64,000 nucleotides of DNA from Corythucha ciliata (taxonomy: Eukaryota > Arthropoda > Insecta > Hemiptera > Tingidae), in assembly GCA_038030265.1 (NCBI GenBank), contig CM075937.1, positions 38,544,198 to 38,608,197 on the forward strand, read 5' to 3'. Made by a program: the position numbers and the translations under genes. Of the stretch, positions 11,200 through 21,911 are shown one piece after another (the first letter of the stretch is position 1; each line of letters starts with the position of its first letter). The notes beneath the pieces were generated by a model, which had not been told where the DNA came from, ran no database searches, and saw only the letters and a list, made by a program, of their open reading frames with translations.

Positions 11200-11470
11200 T
11201 CGCCCCCCCCCCCCATGGAAGGCCGGGCCCGGGGATAAACGCCCCTGAACTTGCAATTCGCGGCTATCTATCCTTTAAAACTTCAAATGTCGTGGCTTTT
11301 TAGCTGTAATACACTTAAAAATCATCTTAAAACTTTCACAGCTACTACAGATTCTCCCAACCAGGAAGTTTGGTGGATACCTCTCAGGCCATGGAACATG
11401 CAATTTCGCGTCTAATTATCTTCGTAAAATTCGATTTTGTCGGTTTTGTCCTTCGAAATTTGAAGTTTCT
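11200..11470 (+). repeat. Family C units with C homopolymer
   Basis: A 12-base C run at 11203-11214 is followed by AAGGCCGGGCCCGGGGATAA and diverged family C units (GAACTTGCAATTCGCGGCTA, ACATGCAATTTCGCG). The same order appears inverted at 53500-53640. Confidence 0.7.
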
Positions 11471-11474
11471 GCAG

Positions 11475-13950
11475 CTTTGCATGAAAATCTTGCCTCCTTG
11501 TTACCATTTGGTCAATTAAACCTCATCCCCTACCCTCCTCCAGAGAACATCCATACCAGGGGGGCCCTTACCCCTACTTCAGTGTGCTACTTCCTTTGCC
11601 TCGTCATGGCTACGCCCTTGCTTGTGCCTTTCTCGCATGGAATCGAATTTTGTAGGATACGTCCCTTGCACGCGTTATTTTTTAGGAGTGTGAGCCATGT
11701 GTGAGCCTTGCCTTGACAGCGAGAGCGATCATCGTCAAGCTCTTTTGCCAGTTTTGAAATAGTATCAAATTCAATCCTCTGGTGCTGTGTATGTGCCCGA
11801 GTGGTGGGAGGGGGAATGGAGTGGAGAGACGGAGGAGATTGGAGGCCATGAAAATTTAAACGTGACACTATACGCGGGTTTTCAAGGATTAAATTTTCAA
11901 AGGCACTGCGAACTATTGTTGAACGAGTGATTTCTCTTTCCCCTTTTCTCCTCATCCACCATAACCAGTCTCCTATACGCTCCGCATCATGGATGAAGGG
12001 AATAAAAGAATCAGAAATGACAGTGGAAACAATGTTCAGAAAACGAGCTGCTTTAGAAAACAGAAGGGGGTTCTTCTGATCGTTAGCGTTCCTAGTCGCC
12101 CTCCTTCACTCCCTCCCCTTCAACCACCACTATCACACGCTTTTCACATGTCGAGGATTCTCAGCCTTCCTTTTTTCCTTACAGCCGCTGTGCTGTCCCG
12201 GCATTGTTTTCCAGCCTGAGTTATACAACAGACGGTGCTTGTGTGGAAGGACAATACATAACATCAGAGAAGACCAGAAATAATGACGACGATGATGATG
12301 ATGATGAGGGGGGGAGAAAGGCTCGGGATTTTGAAAAGCGGACGTATATTTCCCTGAGGAGCAACCCATTTTTTAACGCTTCTCTTTGCTCTTCACCCGC
12401 CCCCCACCCTTTCCCTTGCCCACCGGAGGTTGATTAGTTACTTGAAGAAAACTGACAAGGGTTGAACGATTCCCCTATTTCGTATTGTGACGGTTTATAC
12501 ACCCTCCCCCCCCCATCACACACACACACACGCTTCTTCTTTTCAACGAAAATATCATTCCCCGTTCTTTTACTACCGTCTGCCCCTCCACCCACAACTT
12601 CAAAACTACTTGCGAATTCATAGGGCGAGTTATTCTCATGTAACCCCCCCCCCCCCCGACCATCGCCACAAACTCCTTATTCTCTCTTGTTTCCTTCTTC
12701 GTTCCCTCAAAAAACTCACTTCTTGCCTTGTAACGATTTGCATTGGAGTGTTCGAAGTCGGAGGAAAAACTTCGACCATTTTAATGTATCCGAGGGTTAT
12801 GAAAGGGGGTGGTGGTGGGGAGAGTCGAAAGGATTACTACATGCATTTAAATCTACCTGTTTTTCCATACCCCGCCCCTTTTTATTCATACCAAATTTGT
12901 TTGCTTACTCGTGAAGAATAAAAGTGTGGGCGTGTTAGTGAGGAGAGTGTGGTGGTGAACGGCTCGGGTCTCATGTTGAATTATTAGGAAAGTTTACTTT
13001 GACTGTTTGGTTGACAGCCTGCGCTCTTTTCCTGATGTCAGTTCAAGCGTGAACGAGCAAATTGTGGACTAAAAGGAATCCTTTTTCCTCATGGTTTACT
13101 TTTTTTTTTTTTGCTTGGTGATGAAGAGTATCGTGAGACCAAGCGCGGGGGTTTTTCGAAGTTTATACGGGTGAATTCGTGGAAGGGCTTCTTCGACCGT
13201 AAATACGATAGAGAAAAACACTCGAGCGGAAAAAAGCCAAAGAGCTAGTTCGCCGTTCAATCGCATTTTATTCCAATTAAGTCCTCGTGCAAAAAAAATA
13301 GAAAATAATAAAAAAAATTGGCCACCTAAATCCGAAAATACTTTCTTCAAACCTCGGTGTCCGCCCCAATCCCTTTTGGAACGCACGTGGGCGCGTTCCT
13401 GCCAGACATATTTGTAGAAAAATACGTTTTCTCATTCTTCAAGGCTTGAAAATGAAAGCAAAAAAGTAATTAAGATGGTAGATGATAGGCGTGGAGACTA
13501 ATTAGTAGGCCGCCTTTTCTCCTTAAACGGAGCGCCTTTCCTTCTTAACGGTGAGGGAAACAAGGACATATTGAGGTGGTGGCACTTAATAGCAACACGT
13601 GTTCCTACTTAATAATTCTTCATGAACGTGTTTTAAGATTAAACAATGTAAAAGAAGAGGTAAAGGGAGTTATAGTTATTTATTCCTATACAGAAAAATT
13701 ACAAATGGGCAATCATCAATTAACTGCCAATTAGGAAGACAGATCCTCTCCTTCCTTAAATTAGAAGATTTATGTCGGATCCATCTTTTAGAGGTTGCCT
13801 TGAGGTTACCTCACCGCAGTGGCAGATTTACGGGGTGGCTTTTCGGAGTTTAAACCGCCCCTAGGAAAACGGCGTGTTCTATAATAATTATTGTTGATAT
13901 TCTTTCAAAAGTTTTCTTCTTTTATCTATGGACTTGAAGAAAGAGCTGCA
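11475..13950. other. No recognisable gene; microsatellites and C runs
   Basis: Holds a (GAT)n tract at about 12285-12308, an (AC)n tract near 12515-12530, a 14-base C run at 12644-12657 and poly-T/A tracts. Open frames (up to 144 aa at 12487-12921) translate to pyrimidine-tract low complexity. A GTGGCAGATTTACGGGGTGG phrase near 13821 resembles the repeat terminus noted at 22868-22895. Confidence 0.6.
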
Positions 13951-14640
13951 CAGTTGATTGCAATTTTGATCAAACTAAGCCTGCAGAACTTGCAATTTTG
14001 CTCAAGTTAAGACCCGAAACTTCAAATTTCACGGATATTCATCCAACAATTTCGCTCAACGGACACGAAATTCCAAACTCACAAATATTTATCTCTAAAT
14101 GTTGCAATTGCACGGCTATTTGTCAGGGTATTGGCGCGGTCGAGGCCGGCTAGCCCAGGTTCCACTTTCTTTCCCTTAGGGGGATGGGGAAGATAATAAG
14201 GGGCTAAAAACTCGCAAAGTCACGAATTTAGTGCCACTGTTGGAGCCAAAATATTGTCAAAAAAATTGCAAACTTGTCCCGAAGCTTGCAATTAGAAATT
14301 AAGACTAGAAACTTGCAATTTTGCTGACATTAAAACCCCAAACTGGCATTAAGTCACGCCGGCACTTGTTTTTTTCAACTCTATGCTTGGCGCTTGTACA
14401 CGTGATCTTCAAACCCTTAAAATTTTGCTTGAATTAAGCCGTGAAAGTTGCTTGATTTAGACCAGGAAAGCCAGTTACTTGAAAACCCAGGAAAATTCCA
14501 GGCTCTGAACGCAGTCAGGGTCCGGCATCCAAGGCCACAACGAAAAATCCCCGAGACATTCAAATTTACGAAATTAAGACGTGAAACTTGCAGTTATATA
14601 GTGAATTTCCGACAGAAACAGCATGCTTGGAAAACTCGAT
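13950..14640 (+). repeat. Family C degenerate array
   Basis: Repeated units of AACTTGCAATTTTGCT-CAAGTTAAGACCCG and TTCACGGATATTCATC type, about 27-30 bp each, occur at 13980-14120 and 14260-14610, with a G-rich interruption near 14130-14200. Confidence 0.75.
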
Positions 14641-14659
14641 TTTAGCTGTGTATGATTTG

Positions 14660-14970
14660 AAGGAGCTCTAAAATTGTTTGCCAAAATGTCTTCCGGAAAC
14701 CGCGTTTTACCACCTTTGCCGCACCAACCATTTCGTTAAAATAATTATGACGTAATCATACCATTCAATTTTATGTTAATTCTATGTTAATGTTGTTAAC
14801 ACTATCTATGTTAATTCTATCATTAGAATAATTTATAGTATTTAGCAAAATAAGATTTAAAGGCTGTATTGTTAGGCTGACACAATATTTTCTTTTTAAT
14901 GGAGTCCCTCCATGTACGTGAACACATAATATCACTAAACACGACGAAAATAGCGCCATTCGTTTGTTTA
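14660..14970. other. No gene; short GTTAAT-type repeats
   Basis: AT-rich DNA with several copies of TCTATGTTAAT and related GTTAAC words at 14770-14825. Nothing else recognisable. Confidence 0.5.
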
Positions 14971-14974
14971 CCGT

Positions 14975-15360
14975 TTGTTTACGTTTGTTTAGCCCTGCTA
15001 CACTTTTTTAAAAAACAAAATGTGTGCCGCCAACTTCACGCAACGGCACACATGACCCCAATCGTTTGTTTCGCTACATATCAGACAGAACGTCGTTTGT
15101 TTAGCCCAAATTTTCGTTCTTTTAGCCATGCAAAACATTTATTCATAACAAAATGCATCATGTGTGCTGCCAACTTCACGCAACGGCACACATGACCCCA
15201 ATCGTTTGTTTCGCTACATATTCCGACAGAAAGTCGTTTGTTTAGCCAAAATTTTTGTTTGTTTAGCCGTTGCGTGAACTTGCGGCACACATGATGCATT
15301 TTGTTATAAATAAATGTTTTCCAGGACTAAAAAAACGAAAATTTGGGCTAAACAATCGTA
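14975..15360. repeat. Direct-plus-inverted composite repeat (140-bp period)
   Basis: The segment starting TGTGTGCCGCCAACTTCACG at 15021 recurs at 15161 (a 140-bp offset) and stays close through CCCCAATCGTTTGTTTCGCT to GTCGTTTGTTTAGCC. A third, inverted copy at 15267-15352 (CCGTTGCGTGAACTTGCGGC) pairs with 15100-15185. A partial unit precedes them from about 14975. No protein motif is seen. Confidence 0.85.
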
Positions 15361-16116
15361 AACTTCGTATCGGCGATGATCGGAGTGCGGAACAATTTAA
15401 AAGACTCTACTAATTCGCGGTTGAATTTCATTTTATTCGGGGCACATATATCGTTCTATTTATTTTATTAATTTATTTATATCTTCATTCTTCAGGATAC
15501 TGATGAGTTTGGTATTGCACCTTCCGTCCTTCAAGCCAAACCAGAATATGGTGAGGAGCGAATAAAAGGAAACGAGAGAAAGTTAGTTTCAACGTCGTCC
15601 CCATACCTGGCGGATCCGTATTGCGTTCCATCCTTGAACCATCCAAGTACAGTTGCTCAAAAAAATATTGTCTTCGTCGCACGTAAAAACGTTTTTCTTT
15701 TCACCTTCCTGGCCATGGTTTGGCCTTCCTGGGCCTGGTCATTGGAGTTCTGCTTCTCATGAAAATGGGCTGGAAGCCCGGCCAAGCGATTGGACCGCTG
15801 TAACTCGCTTCCAGAAAAAGATGCAGAAACAGAAGAAGAAACGAGAAAGTCTATCGGTCAAAGTGTACGGATGCGAGGTTCGTCGTACCGCGACTATGAC
15901 GATGGACCGGATGAGATCAACGTCAAGGCTATGTTCGCTCCTGACGACGTTGAAACGAGGTTCGCGAAACCAAAAGTGGATAAGTTCGGCATGGGCTACA
16001 GTGGACTGGATAAGAATCACCAGGTACTATCACGTACACGTTTTGAGCTGTTTGAAAAAGAGAAGGGCACGTTTTGTTTGCTTGACAACAATAAAAAATT
16101 GGCGATCAAGGGACAA

Positions 16117-16190
16117 GTAATACACCTTTCTTGTAGAAACATCTAGTTTTGGTTACCCTGTGTACTTATGTTATGAATTGTTTATTTAAG
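16117..16190 (+). other. 74-bp intron in the GPATCH1 fragment
   Basis: Donor GTAATA at 16117 directly follows the GGA CAA codons. The acceptor TTTATTTAAG ends at 16190, before GCT TTC GGT. The phase is 0, and removing it joins GQ to AFGVGA as in the family. Confidence 0.85.
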
Positions 16191-16239
16191 GCTTTCGGTG
16201 TTGGAGCATTTGAAGAAGATGACAAAGTACAGGGGTATA

Positions 16240-17743
16240 CAGGGTGGTCGGTTTTGAGTAGCAAAAAAAAAATTGGGTAATAGTACACCAAAAATGGGAT
16301 AAAAAAGTCCTATTCGGATAGTGGCCTATCTCTTTTTGTTTTTGAGTAATAATTTTTTTAGTGATTTTTAGGCGCAACTGTATTTTTCAACGAAAAACAG
16401 TTATTTCTCAGCTTCTACTTCACTTTTTTTCAAAAGTAATGACAGTTTCGTAATCTACGGAAAATTTGCTATGGGAAAATAGCAAAATCAATATTCTAAA
16501 TGGTCAAAAACGCCTAAAAACGTAACGTTTCGTTGCGTTAATGCAAAAAAAAACAAGAATTTGACTTCATAAAACAATTTACTGTGTCACCCAAAATTGC
16601 TTCACACGTTGTCAAACGTCATAAAAACTTCTCCGTTTTCCCAGCTTTCCAACGGTGTACTCGAAAGTTGAATTATCTCCCTCCTTTGACGAGAAAATTC
16701 GAAAAGAAGCGAAAAAGTCATACATCTTGGGCTAAAAATGTGAATAATAACAGGTGCGAAAATTCATTTGTTTTGCTCTCTTTCTTGAGAAAACCAAGCT
16801 CTGGCACAAGAAAAATTAAAATAATATTGCCTTTGAAGAATAAACAACTAATAAAAAATTTAATAAAATGGACGAAGAGGTGTGCGAATTTAGGGCGTCT
16901 GCTGGTTTTTTATTTTTATCCTCTTTTATACCCTCACATTAGCAGCCGAAGATGTCGACGGAACTTGAGTTTCCATCGTGGAATTGCAAGTTACGTCGAC
17001 ATCTTCGGCGTTGCTAATGTGAGGGTGTTCATGGACCATGTCGAACACATAAAAACAAAATAAAAAAATAAAAAACCAGCAGACGCCCTAAATTCGCACA
17101 CCTCGTCGTCCATTTTTTAATTAATTTGTTTGTCTGTTGTTTATTCTTCAAATGCAATACATTTTAATTTTTACTGTGCCAGCGCTTGGATTTCTCAAGA
17201 AAGAGAGCCAAACAAATGAATTTTCGCACCTGTTACTACTCACATTTTTAGCCCAAAATGTATGAATTTTTCGCTTCTTTTCGAAATTTCTCGTCAAAGG
17301 AGGGAGATAATTGTACTTTCGAGTACACCGTTGGAAAGCTGGAAAAACAGAGAAGTTTTTACGTCGTTTGACAACGTGTGAAGATATTTTTAGTGACACA
17401 GTAAATTGTTTTGTGAAGTCAAATTATTGTTTTTTTTGCCTTAACGCAACGAATACGTTACGTTTTTAGGCGTTTTTGACGATTTAGAATATTGATTTTG
17501 CGTTCATCCCGTAGAAAATTTTCCGTAGATTACGAAACTGCCATCACTTTTGGAAAAAAGTGAAGTAGAAGCTGAGAAATAACAGCTTTTCGGCGAAAAA
17601 TACAGTTGCGCCTAAAAGTCACTAAAAAAATTATTACTCGAAAACAAAAAGAGATAGGCCACTATCCGAATAGGACTTTTTTATCCCATTTTCGGTGTAC
17701 TATTACCCAATTTTTTTTTTGCTACTCAAAACCGACCACCCTG
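16240..17743. mobile_element. 1.5-kb near-complete palindrome (fold-back) in the GPATCH1 exon
   Basis: The ends are CAGGGTGGTCGGTTTTGAGT and its reverse complement, flanked by TATA at 16236-16239 and 17744-17747 (target duplication TATA or TA). The two arms, about 16240-16965 and 17000-17743, pair along almost their whole length with scattered mismatches. At the centre CCGAAGATGTCGACG faces CGTCGACATCTTCGG, leaving a short loop near 16965-16995. The mirrored open frames (159 aa plus, 83 aa minus) are the two arms read in opposite directions and have no recognised domain. CAGGGTG-type ends are common in arthropod MITEs; the transposase class is not determined. Confidence 0.9.
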
Positions 17744-17879
17744 TATACGCCAAAGATGAGCTGGGATCGATTCAAACTACATCCCTGATGCAATTGTTGT
17801 TCTTTTGATTTTGTCGTATGTGAATGCAGCACAGGCACATTTTTCATCAATATATTGTTATAATTACTTTTAGGTGGGC

Positions 17880-18645
17880 AGACGTAGTGGAGTTGAAGTT
17901 ATACGCTTCGAAAAAAGTATTGTTGTAGTACTCTTCACAATTTTTATTCTTAATTACCGGTTTTGGTCTCTACCAGACCATCTTCAGATTATGTACAAAA
18001 TTCTAATAACAAAGAAAAGTCAACATTAGTTAAAATTAATGTTACAGGGAACAGGGCAATAACAATAACATTAACTCAGTGAAATTTTTTTGTTTTGTTT
18101 AGAGGATCCCGTCGTCACTTTCTACTATGCAGTACTAAACTATCTACAATTTTAAAAAGAACTTTACAGTTTTATCTCTCGGGAGATAATCGGCGGAATC
18201 AAATAGGGGGGGGGGGAGAAGTAGGAAGTTTTATTCCTTTCATTTAAACATTGACTCCGTCTTGACTTGTCTTGAATTCTTTGTACATCAAGAGGCTCTC
18301 CAAGTGATCCAGCCTCTTTCCTTGTCCCTCACATGTCAACACCTCAGCGCAGTGCTCGTCTGTGCCACCACAATCCCTTACTGGGCAAAGAAAGTTGAGT
18401 CCGTCCTCCTCAGATGTTCCCGGAATCTGGCAATTACCTTACCGCACGAGAGCCTGTACACGCCACTCCGATTTTCTAACGGAGTCCGGTCTTTGATTCG
18501 AGAGATGGGATTCTTAATGCTTCTCCCACGTTGGGCGAGTTTAGCCATAAAATTGCCACTGTGATCCAAGAATTCGCAAATTTTTCTCAATTTAAGTTTC
18601 AAATAAGCGCTTTTTTCGGAGCTTCTTTTGATTTTCGTCATTAAA
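17880..18645 (-). pseudogene. Penelope-like element remnant (GIY-YIG end)
   Basis: On the minus strand, 18640-18378 encodes SRIKDRTPLENRSGVYRLSC followed by ARFREHL. This resembles the entry into the GIY-YIG endonuclease domain that ends Penelope-like proteins, but the YIG segment is missing. In another frame downstream (about 18360-18250), GKRLDHLESLLMYKEF matches the usual end of that domain. Further on, at 17990-17955, GAAGATGGTCTGGTAGAGAC and AAAACCGGTAATTAAG form the typical 3' phrase of these elements. No reverse transcriptase is present, so this is a 5'-truncated, frameshifted copy. Confidence 0.65.
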
Positions 18646-18649
18646 ATGA

Positions 18650-18850
18650 TACTTTAAAATCCCTGTTTCACCATCTATAAACTTTTTAGAGGCCTCCTCA
18701 GAAGAGAGACCCGGGTCTGTCCTCCCTCCCTCACCATTAACTTTTCACACTATTGATTATTACTTATTTTTAAACGGAATTGAATACATTTCGACGGATT
18801 TCTTGACTTGACAGGAAAATCAAAATGTCAGTTGGCAACCCTGGACAGGA
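18650..18850 (+). repeat. Dispersed segment shared with 54655-54860
   Basis: GAGGCCTCCTCAGAAG ..., ATTACTTATTTTTAAACGG, GAATACATTTCGACGGATTT and ATGTCAGTTGGCAACCCTGG align in order with CCTCCTCGGAAGTGG, ATTACTTATTTGACGG, GAATACATTTTGACGGATTT and ATGTCGGTTGACAACACTGG at 54655-54860, in the same orientation. Confidence 0.7.
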
Positions 18851-19250
18851 AGCTCATAATTTCACTGATATTTGCCTCCAAAATGTCGCTATTTTGCGTT
18901 TTTTCGTCTGGGCGTCGTCATTAGAAAAGGGCTCCGGTCCGAAGAACCGCAACTCGCAATTTCGCGGATATTTTGATACGAAACTTGCAATGTCACGGAA
19001 ATTAAGCTGAAAATGATGTAATTTTGTTGCTATTTCTCTCGATTTTTCCTACATTCCAGCAGTGAATTAGCGCTTTTCCCCAATTTTATCCGCGAATAAT
19101 AATAGATTATTAGCCACGAATTGGCGATTTTTCACTTTTAGACTCCAATTAGCGTTTTTTTTTTTTATAAATATTTTAGCTATGAATGAACAATTTTACC
19201 CCTATTTTAACCGTGAAGCGACTTTGTGGAAAATGACCACTTTCTGTGGA
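18840..19250. repeat. Family C units, then family A in reverse
   Basis: 18845-19010 holds CGCAATTTCGCGGATATTTTG-type family C units on the plus strand. From 19045 family A reads in reverse (GTGAATTAGCGCTTTTCCCC, CACGAATTGGCGATTTTTC). Confidence 0.75.
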
Positions 19251-19259
19251 AAATCTGAG

Positions 19260-20869
19260 TTTTTGCGAGGAATTTAAAGATTATCTGGGTTTTCAGGGGC
19301 TAAATGTTCGGTTTTAATGTCAATTAGCTAGTTTTGGATTTCCAAGCATGGCAACTGCTTTCGATTCGCCCTCCCTTGCCCTATCATGGTTTCGCCTTTG
19401 AGTCAATGGAAGAACGTGAACCAGGTAAAAACTCAAGGGGGTTTTAGTGTTATTTCATAAAGGACATTGAAGGGAATCATAAAAAGCCATTGTAATACGG
19501 TGATGCGGTAGGGTAGGGGGCGCGCGTGGAAACCACATGGAAGACCATTGTTACATAAAAAGAAAGAGTTCATCAATTGTAGAACTCTCCGGGAGATTAA
19601 ATCCTGGATCCGCCACTGCCTCACTATCAACCATTCTTTTCCAGTGACCTCACGTCACTAATCCCACCAATTTTTCGCACCACGAGGTCCTGCAACTAGC
19701 TTTCCCCCAGCTTAACTGTAAATAACGGCGTCCATTTCTTTTTTCTTTTCTATCTGACACTCTCAGGGCACACATTTCCGTTCTTCTCAATTGAAAACTC
19801 TTTCTGATTTCCTAGTTTCATTGTGTTCAATGCAGACATACAAACACCGGGGTCTAGACGATACTAATGTGAGAGGATAAGACTATGAGCGCAAGGTACT
19901 GAGGGTAAGATTCTTTTTACGTGCTCTTTCTTACCATCTGGTTCACTTCAAGACACCCTTCCCGGTTCAACTAAAGAAAAAAAAACCCTTTAAGTGAAGA
20001 GATGGGAAAACAGTAAAGGCGGAGGATGTTGTTTATTTTTAATACGAAGCACGAGGATCAATTCAAATATTGACCAAGAGATCTCACTCCCCCCCCCCCA
20101 CCTATACAATTCTAGACAAACTTTAGTTCCTTTTTTCCCTTCATCGCCGTCTCGCTTCATTCCCTGGGTATGCCACACTTTTTCTTCTTTTCTGCACTGC
20201 CAACACTTGGCGAAATTTCCTCTATTTGGAACGAGAAAAAAAAAGTTCCGTAGGTTTCAACTCCACTGTCTCGGTCTTATTTCCTACTTTTTTTTTTTTT
20301 TTTTTAGCCTTCCGATGAATAAAACATTGCAAAAAGTTTCACATCAAGCTCTCATCAGTTGCTCCCAGGAGCATCTCGGGTAACTTGAAATTTTACTGTG
20401 GGTGACTGTGATGGTTATGGTGGAACGGTAAAGGGGGGAGGGGGGTAAAAATAAAAATACATATAACATCAAAAAAACTTCTACTGACTCGAAAATACTT
20501 TCTTTTCCTTCTTCTTCACTTCACCCAACTAAACATCAACCAAAATATCCACATAGTGTCGCTACTCTAACTTTCAAGCTTTTCTGAGCAGTAGTCTTTT
20601 ATAGGTGCATTTTGACATGCAAGTATCGATTCAGACATGGAACCCCTTTCCCCTCCACACTGACGACCCACTTCATACACCAGCCTCTCACGACACAATC
20701 CCCCCCCCCCCCAACCACGCGTGACACAGCACCGGAGGGATTTAAAACCTCCTCTCCCCCGCGACAACCTTTCAGGACTCGCCGTATAGAAGCATCCCAG
20801 ACAGTGTGACACACATCTCGCGTTTTGCACTTATTTTTTCTCCCCGCCTTGTCTCTTTTACACAATCTT

Positions 20870-20907
<38 letters not shown>

Positions 20908-21620
20908 CTCTCTTTCTCTGGTTCTATCTCTCCATCATTTTTACTCGTCCCCGTTTCAACGTCAAGAGCTACAACAGGATGGCTGAGTTGAGATTGAAGA
21001 GAGAGAAAAATCACTCAGAGCAAGCGAAGGCAACGTCTGCGATGCATATTTTGTTGCCTTTTCTAGCGACACCGTGCCAAATATTTAATGGGAAAAGTTC
21101 GTTAAAATCTCTGAAAAACTGTCTAACGCGTCTTTTATTTTGTTGTTTATAACGTCATATCTCGCATCCTTTTCCATTATTAATTTCGCGAATTTTGACA
21201 AGAAAGAGAGACAAATTGAATGACAGGACTCAAGCCCAAAAAAGCGGGTATGCCTTTAGAGGACCTGTCTGATACCCATTTCCGCCAATTTCAACCAATC
21301 AATGGTGACATAAATAAAAAAGGTCATATCCAAACTGACGGAAATGACGGAGATCTTGTGATAGAAGCGAGGCTTCAGCGTTGTGGATGCGGGTATAGTT
21401 ACGCAGAGCAACCAGCACCCAGATTCCAACTCAAATTTTACCCCCAGAGACACTCATTATGCGCGGAATGAAGTTAAAAACTCTCGCGGACTAAGGAAAT
21501 GCGGAGGAGAAATTGTTTGGCCGTTTGGAGTAAACAAGAGTCTTGCGTTCTGTTGCCTAACTTCACTCGGAACGGTGCTGATCCTCCCGTCGCGAAGTAG
21601 TTTTTTCTGGTCCCTCTTTA
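19260..21620. other. No recognisable gene; (CT)n and poly-tracts
   Basis: Contains GGATCCGCCACTG near 19606 (the recurring repeat terminus), C runs at about 20089-20099 and 20700-20712, a poly-T near 20289-20305 and a (CT)n microsatellite at about 20868-20918. Open frames are low complexity. 21220-21640 looks unique but shows no known motif. Confidence 0.55.
20868..20918. repeat. (CT)n microsatellite
   Basis: About 50 bases of CT repeats with two interruptions. Confidence 0.95.
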
Positions 21621-21629
21621 TTGCAGAAA

Positions 21630-21910
21630 TTAACCAAAAAAAGCGCTAATTCACTAATATAAAATTGAGAAAAACTCCTAATTCATGGCTAAATTTGACA
21701 AAACCACGATGATTCGCTGATAAAATTGTGAAAAGTGTTAAATCGTGGTCGAATTGAAAAAAATCGCTAATTCACGGATCGAGAGGAGAAAAACTTTAAC
21801 TCGTGGCTGAAATCGTGGTTGAAATCACTGCAAAAAAGCGCTAATTTGCTGCTCAAGTTTAGAAAAATCGCTGATAAACTGCTAAAATTAAGGAAAAGCC
21901 CTAGAATTAA
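21630..21910 (+). repeat. Family A array
   Basis: About nine diverged units (GCTAATTCACTAATATAAAA, GCTAATTCACGGATCGAGAG and similar), each about 29 bp. Confidence 0.85.
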
Positions 21911-21911
21911 A

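Larger units (their letters stand above)
15496..17800 (+). pseudogene. GPATCH1: Broken GPATCH1 (G-patch domain-containing protein 1) fragment
   Basis: GPATCH1 is a nuclear G-patch protein of the spliceosome, known as a partner of the helicase DHX35. Matching parts in order: TDEFGIAP (15499) after an ATCTTCATTCTTCAG acceptor; PIPGGSVL (15600); a G-patch core LLLMKMGWKPGQAIGP (15750-15786); KVYGCEVRR (about 15858-15888); APDDVETRF and GMGYSGLDK (15937-16014); KKLAIKGQ ending at 16116; then, across an intron, AFGVGAFEEDD (16191-16223). A possible continuation, YAKDEL, starts near 17746. The frame changes near 15600, 15787 and 15890, with an in-frame stop at 15684 in the G-patch frame. A fold-back element at 16240-17743 interrupts the second exon. 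The intron makes a retrocopy unlikely; a decayed partial gene duplicate fits best. Assembly indels could explain some but probably not all breaks. Confidence 0.85.

Noticed and set aside
12487..12921. 144-aa plus-strand frame
   Set aside because: Driven by C-run, CA and pyrimidine tracts; no motif.
16584..17063. 159-aa open frame and its mirror on the minus strand (17148-17399)
   Set aside because: These are the two arms of the fold-back element read in opposite directions; no recognised domain.
20772..21014. 80-aa Arg/Glu-rich frame
   Set aside because: Translation of the (CT)n microsatellite on the opposite strand.
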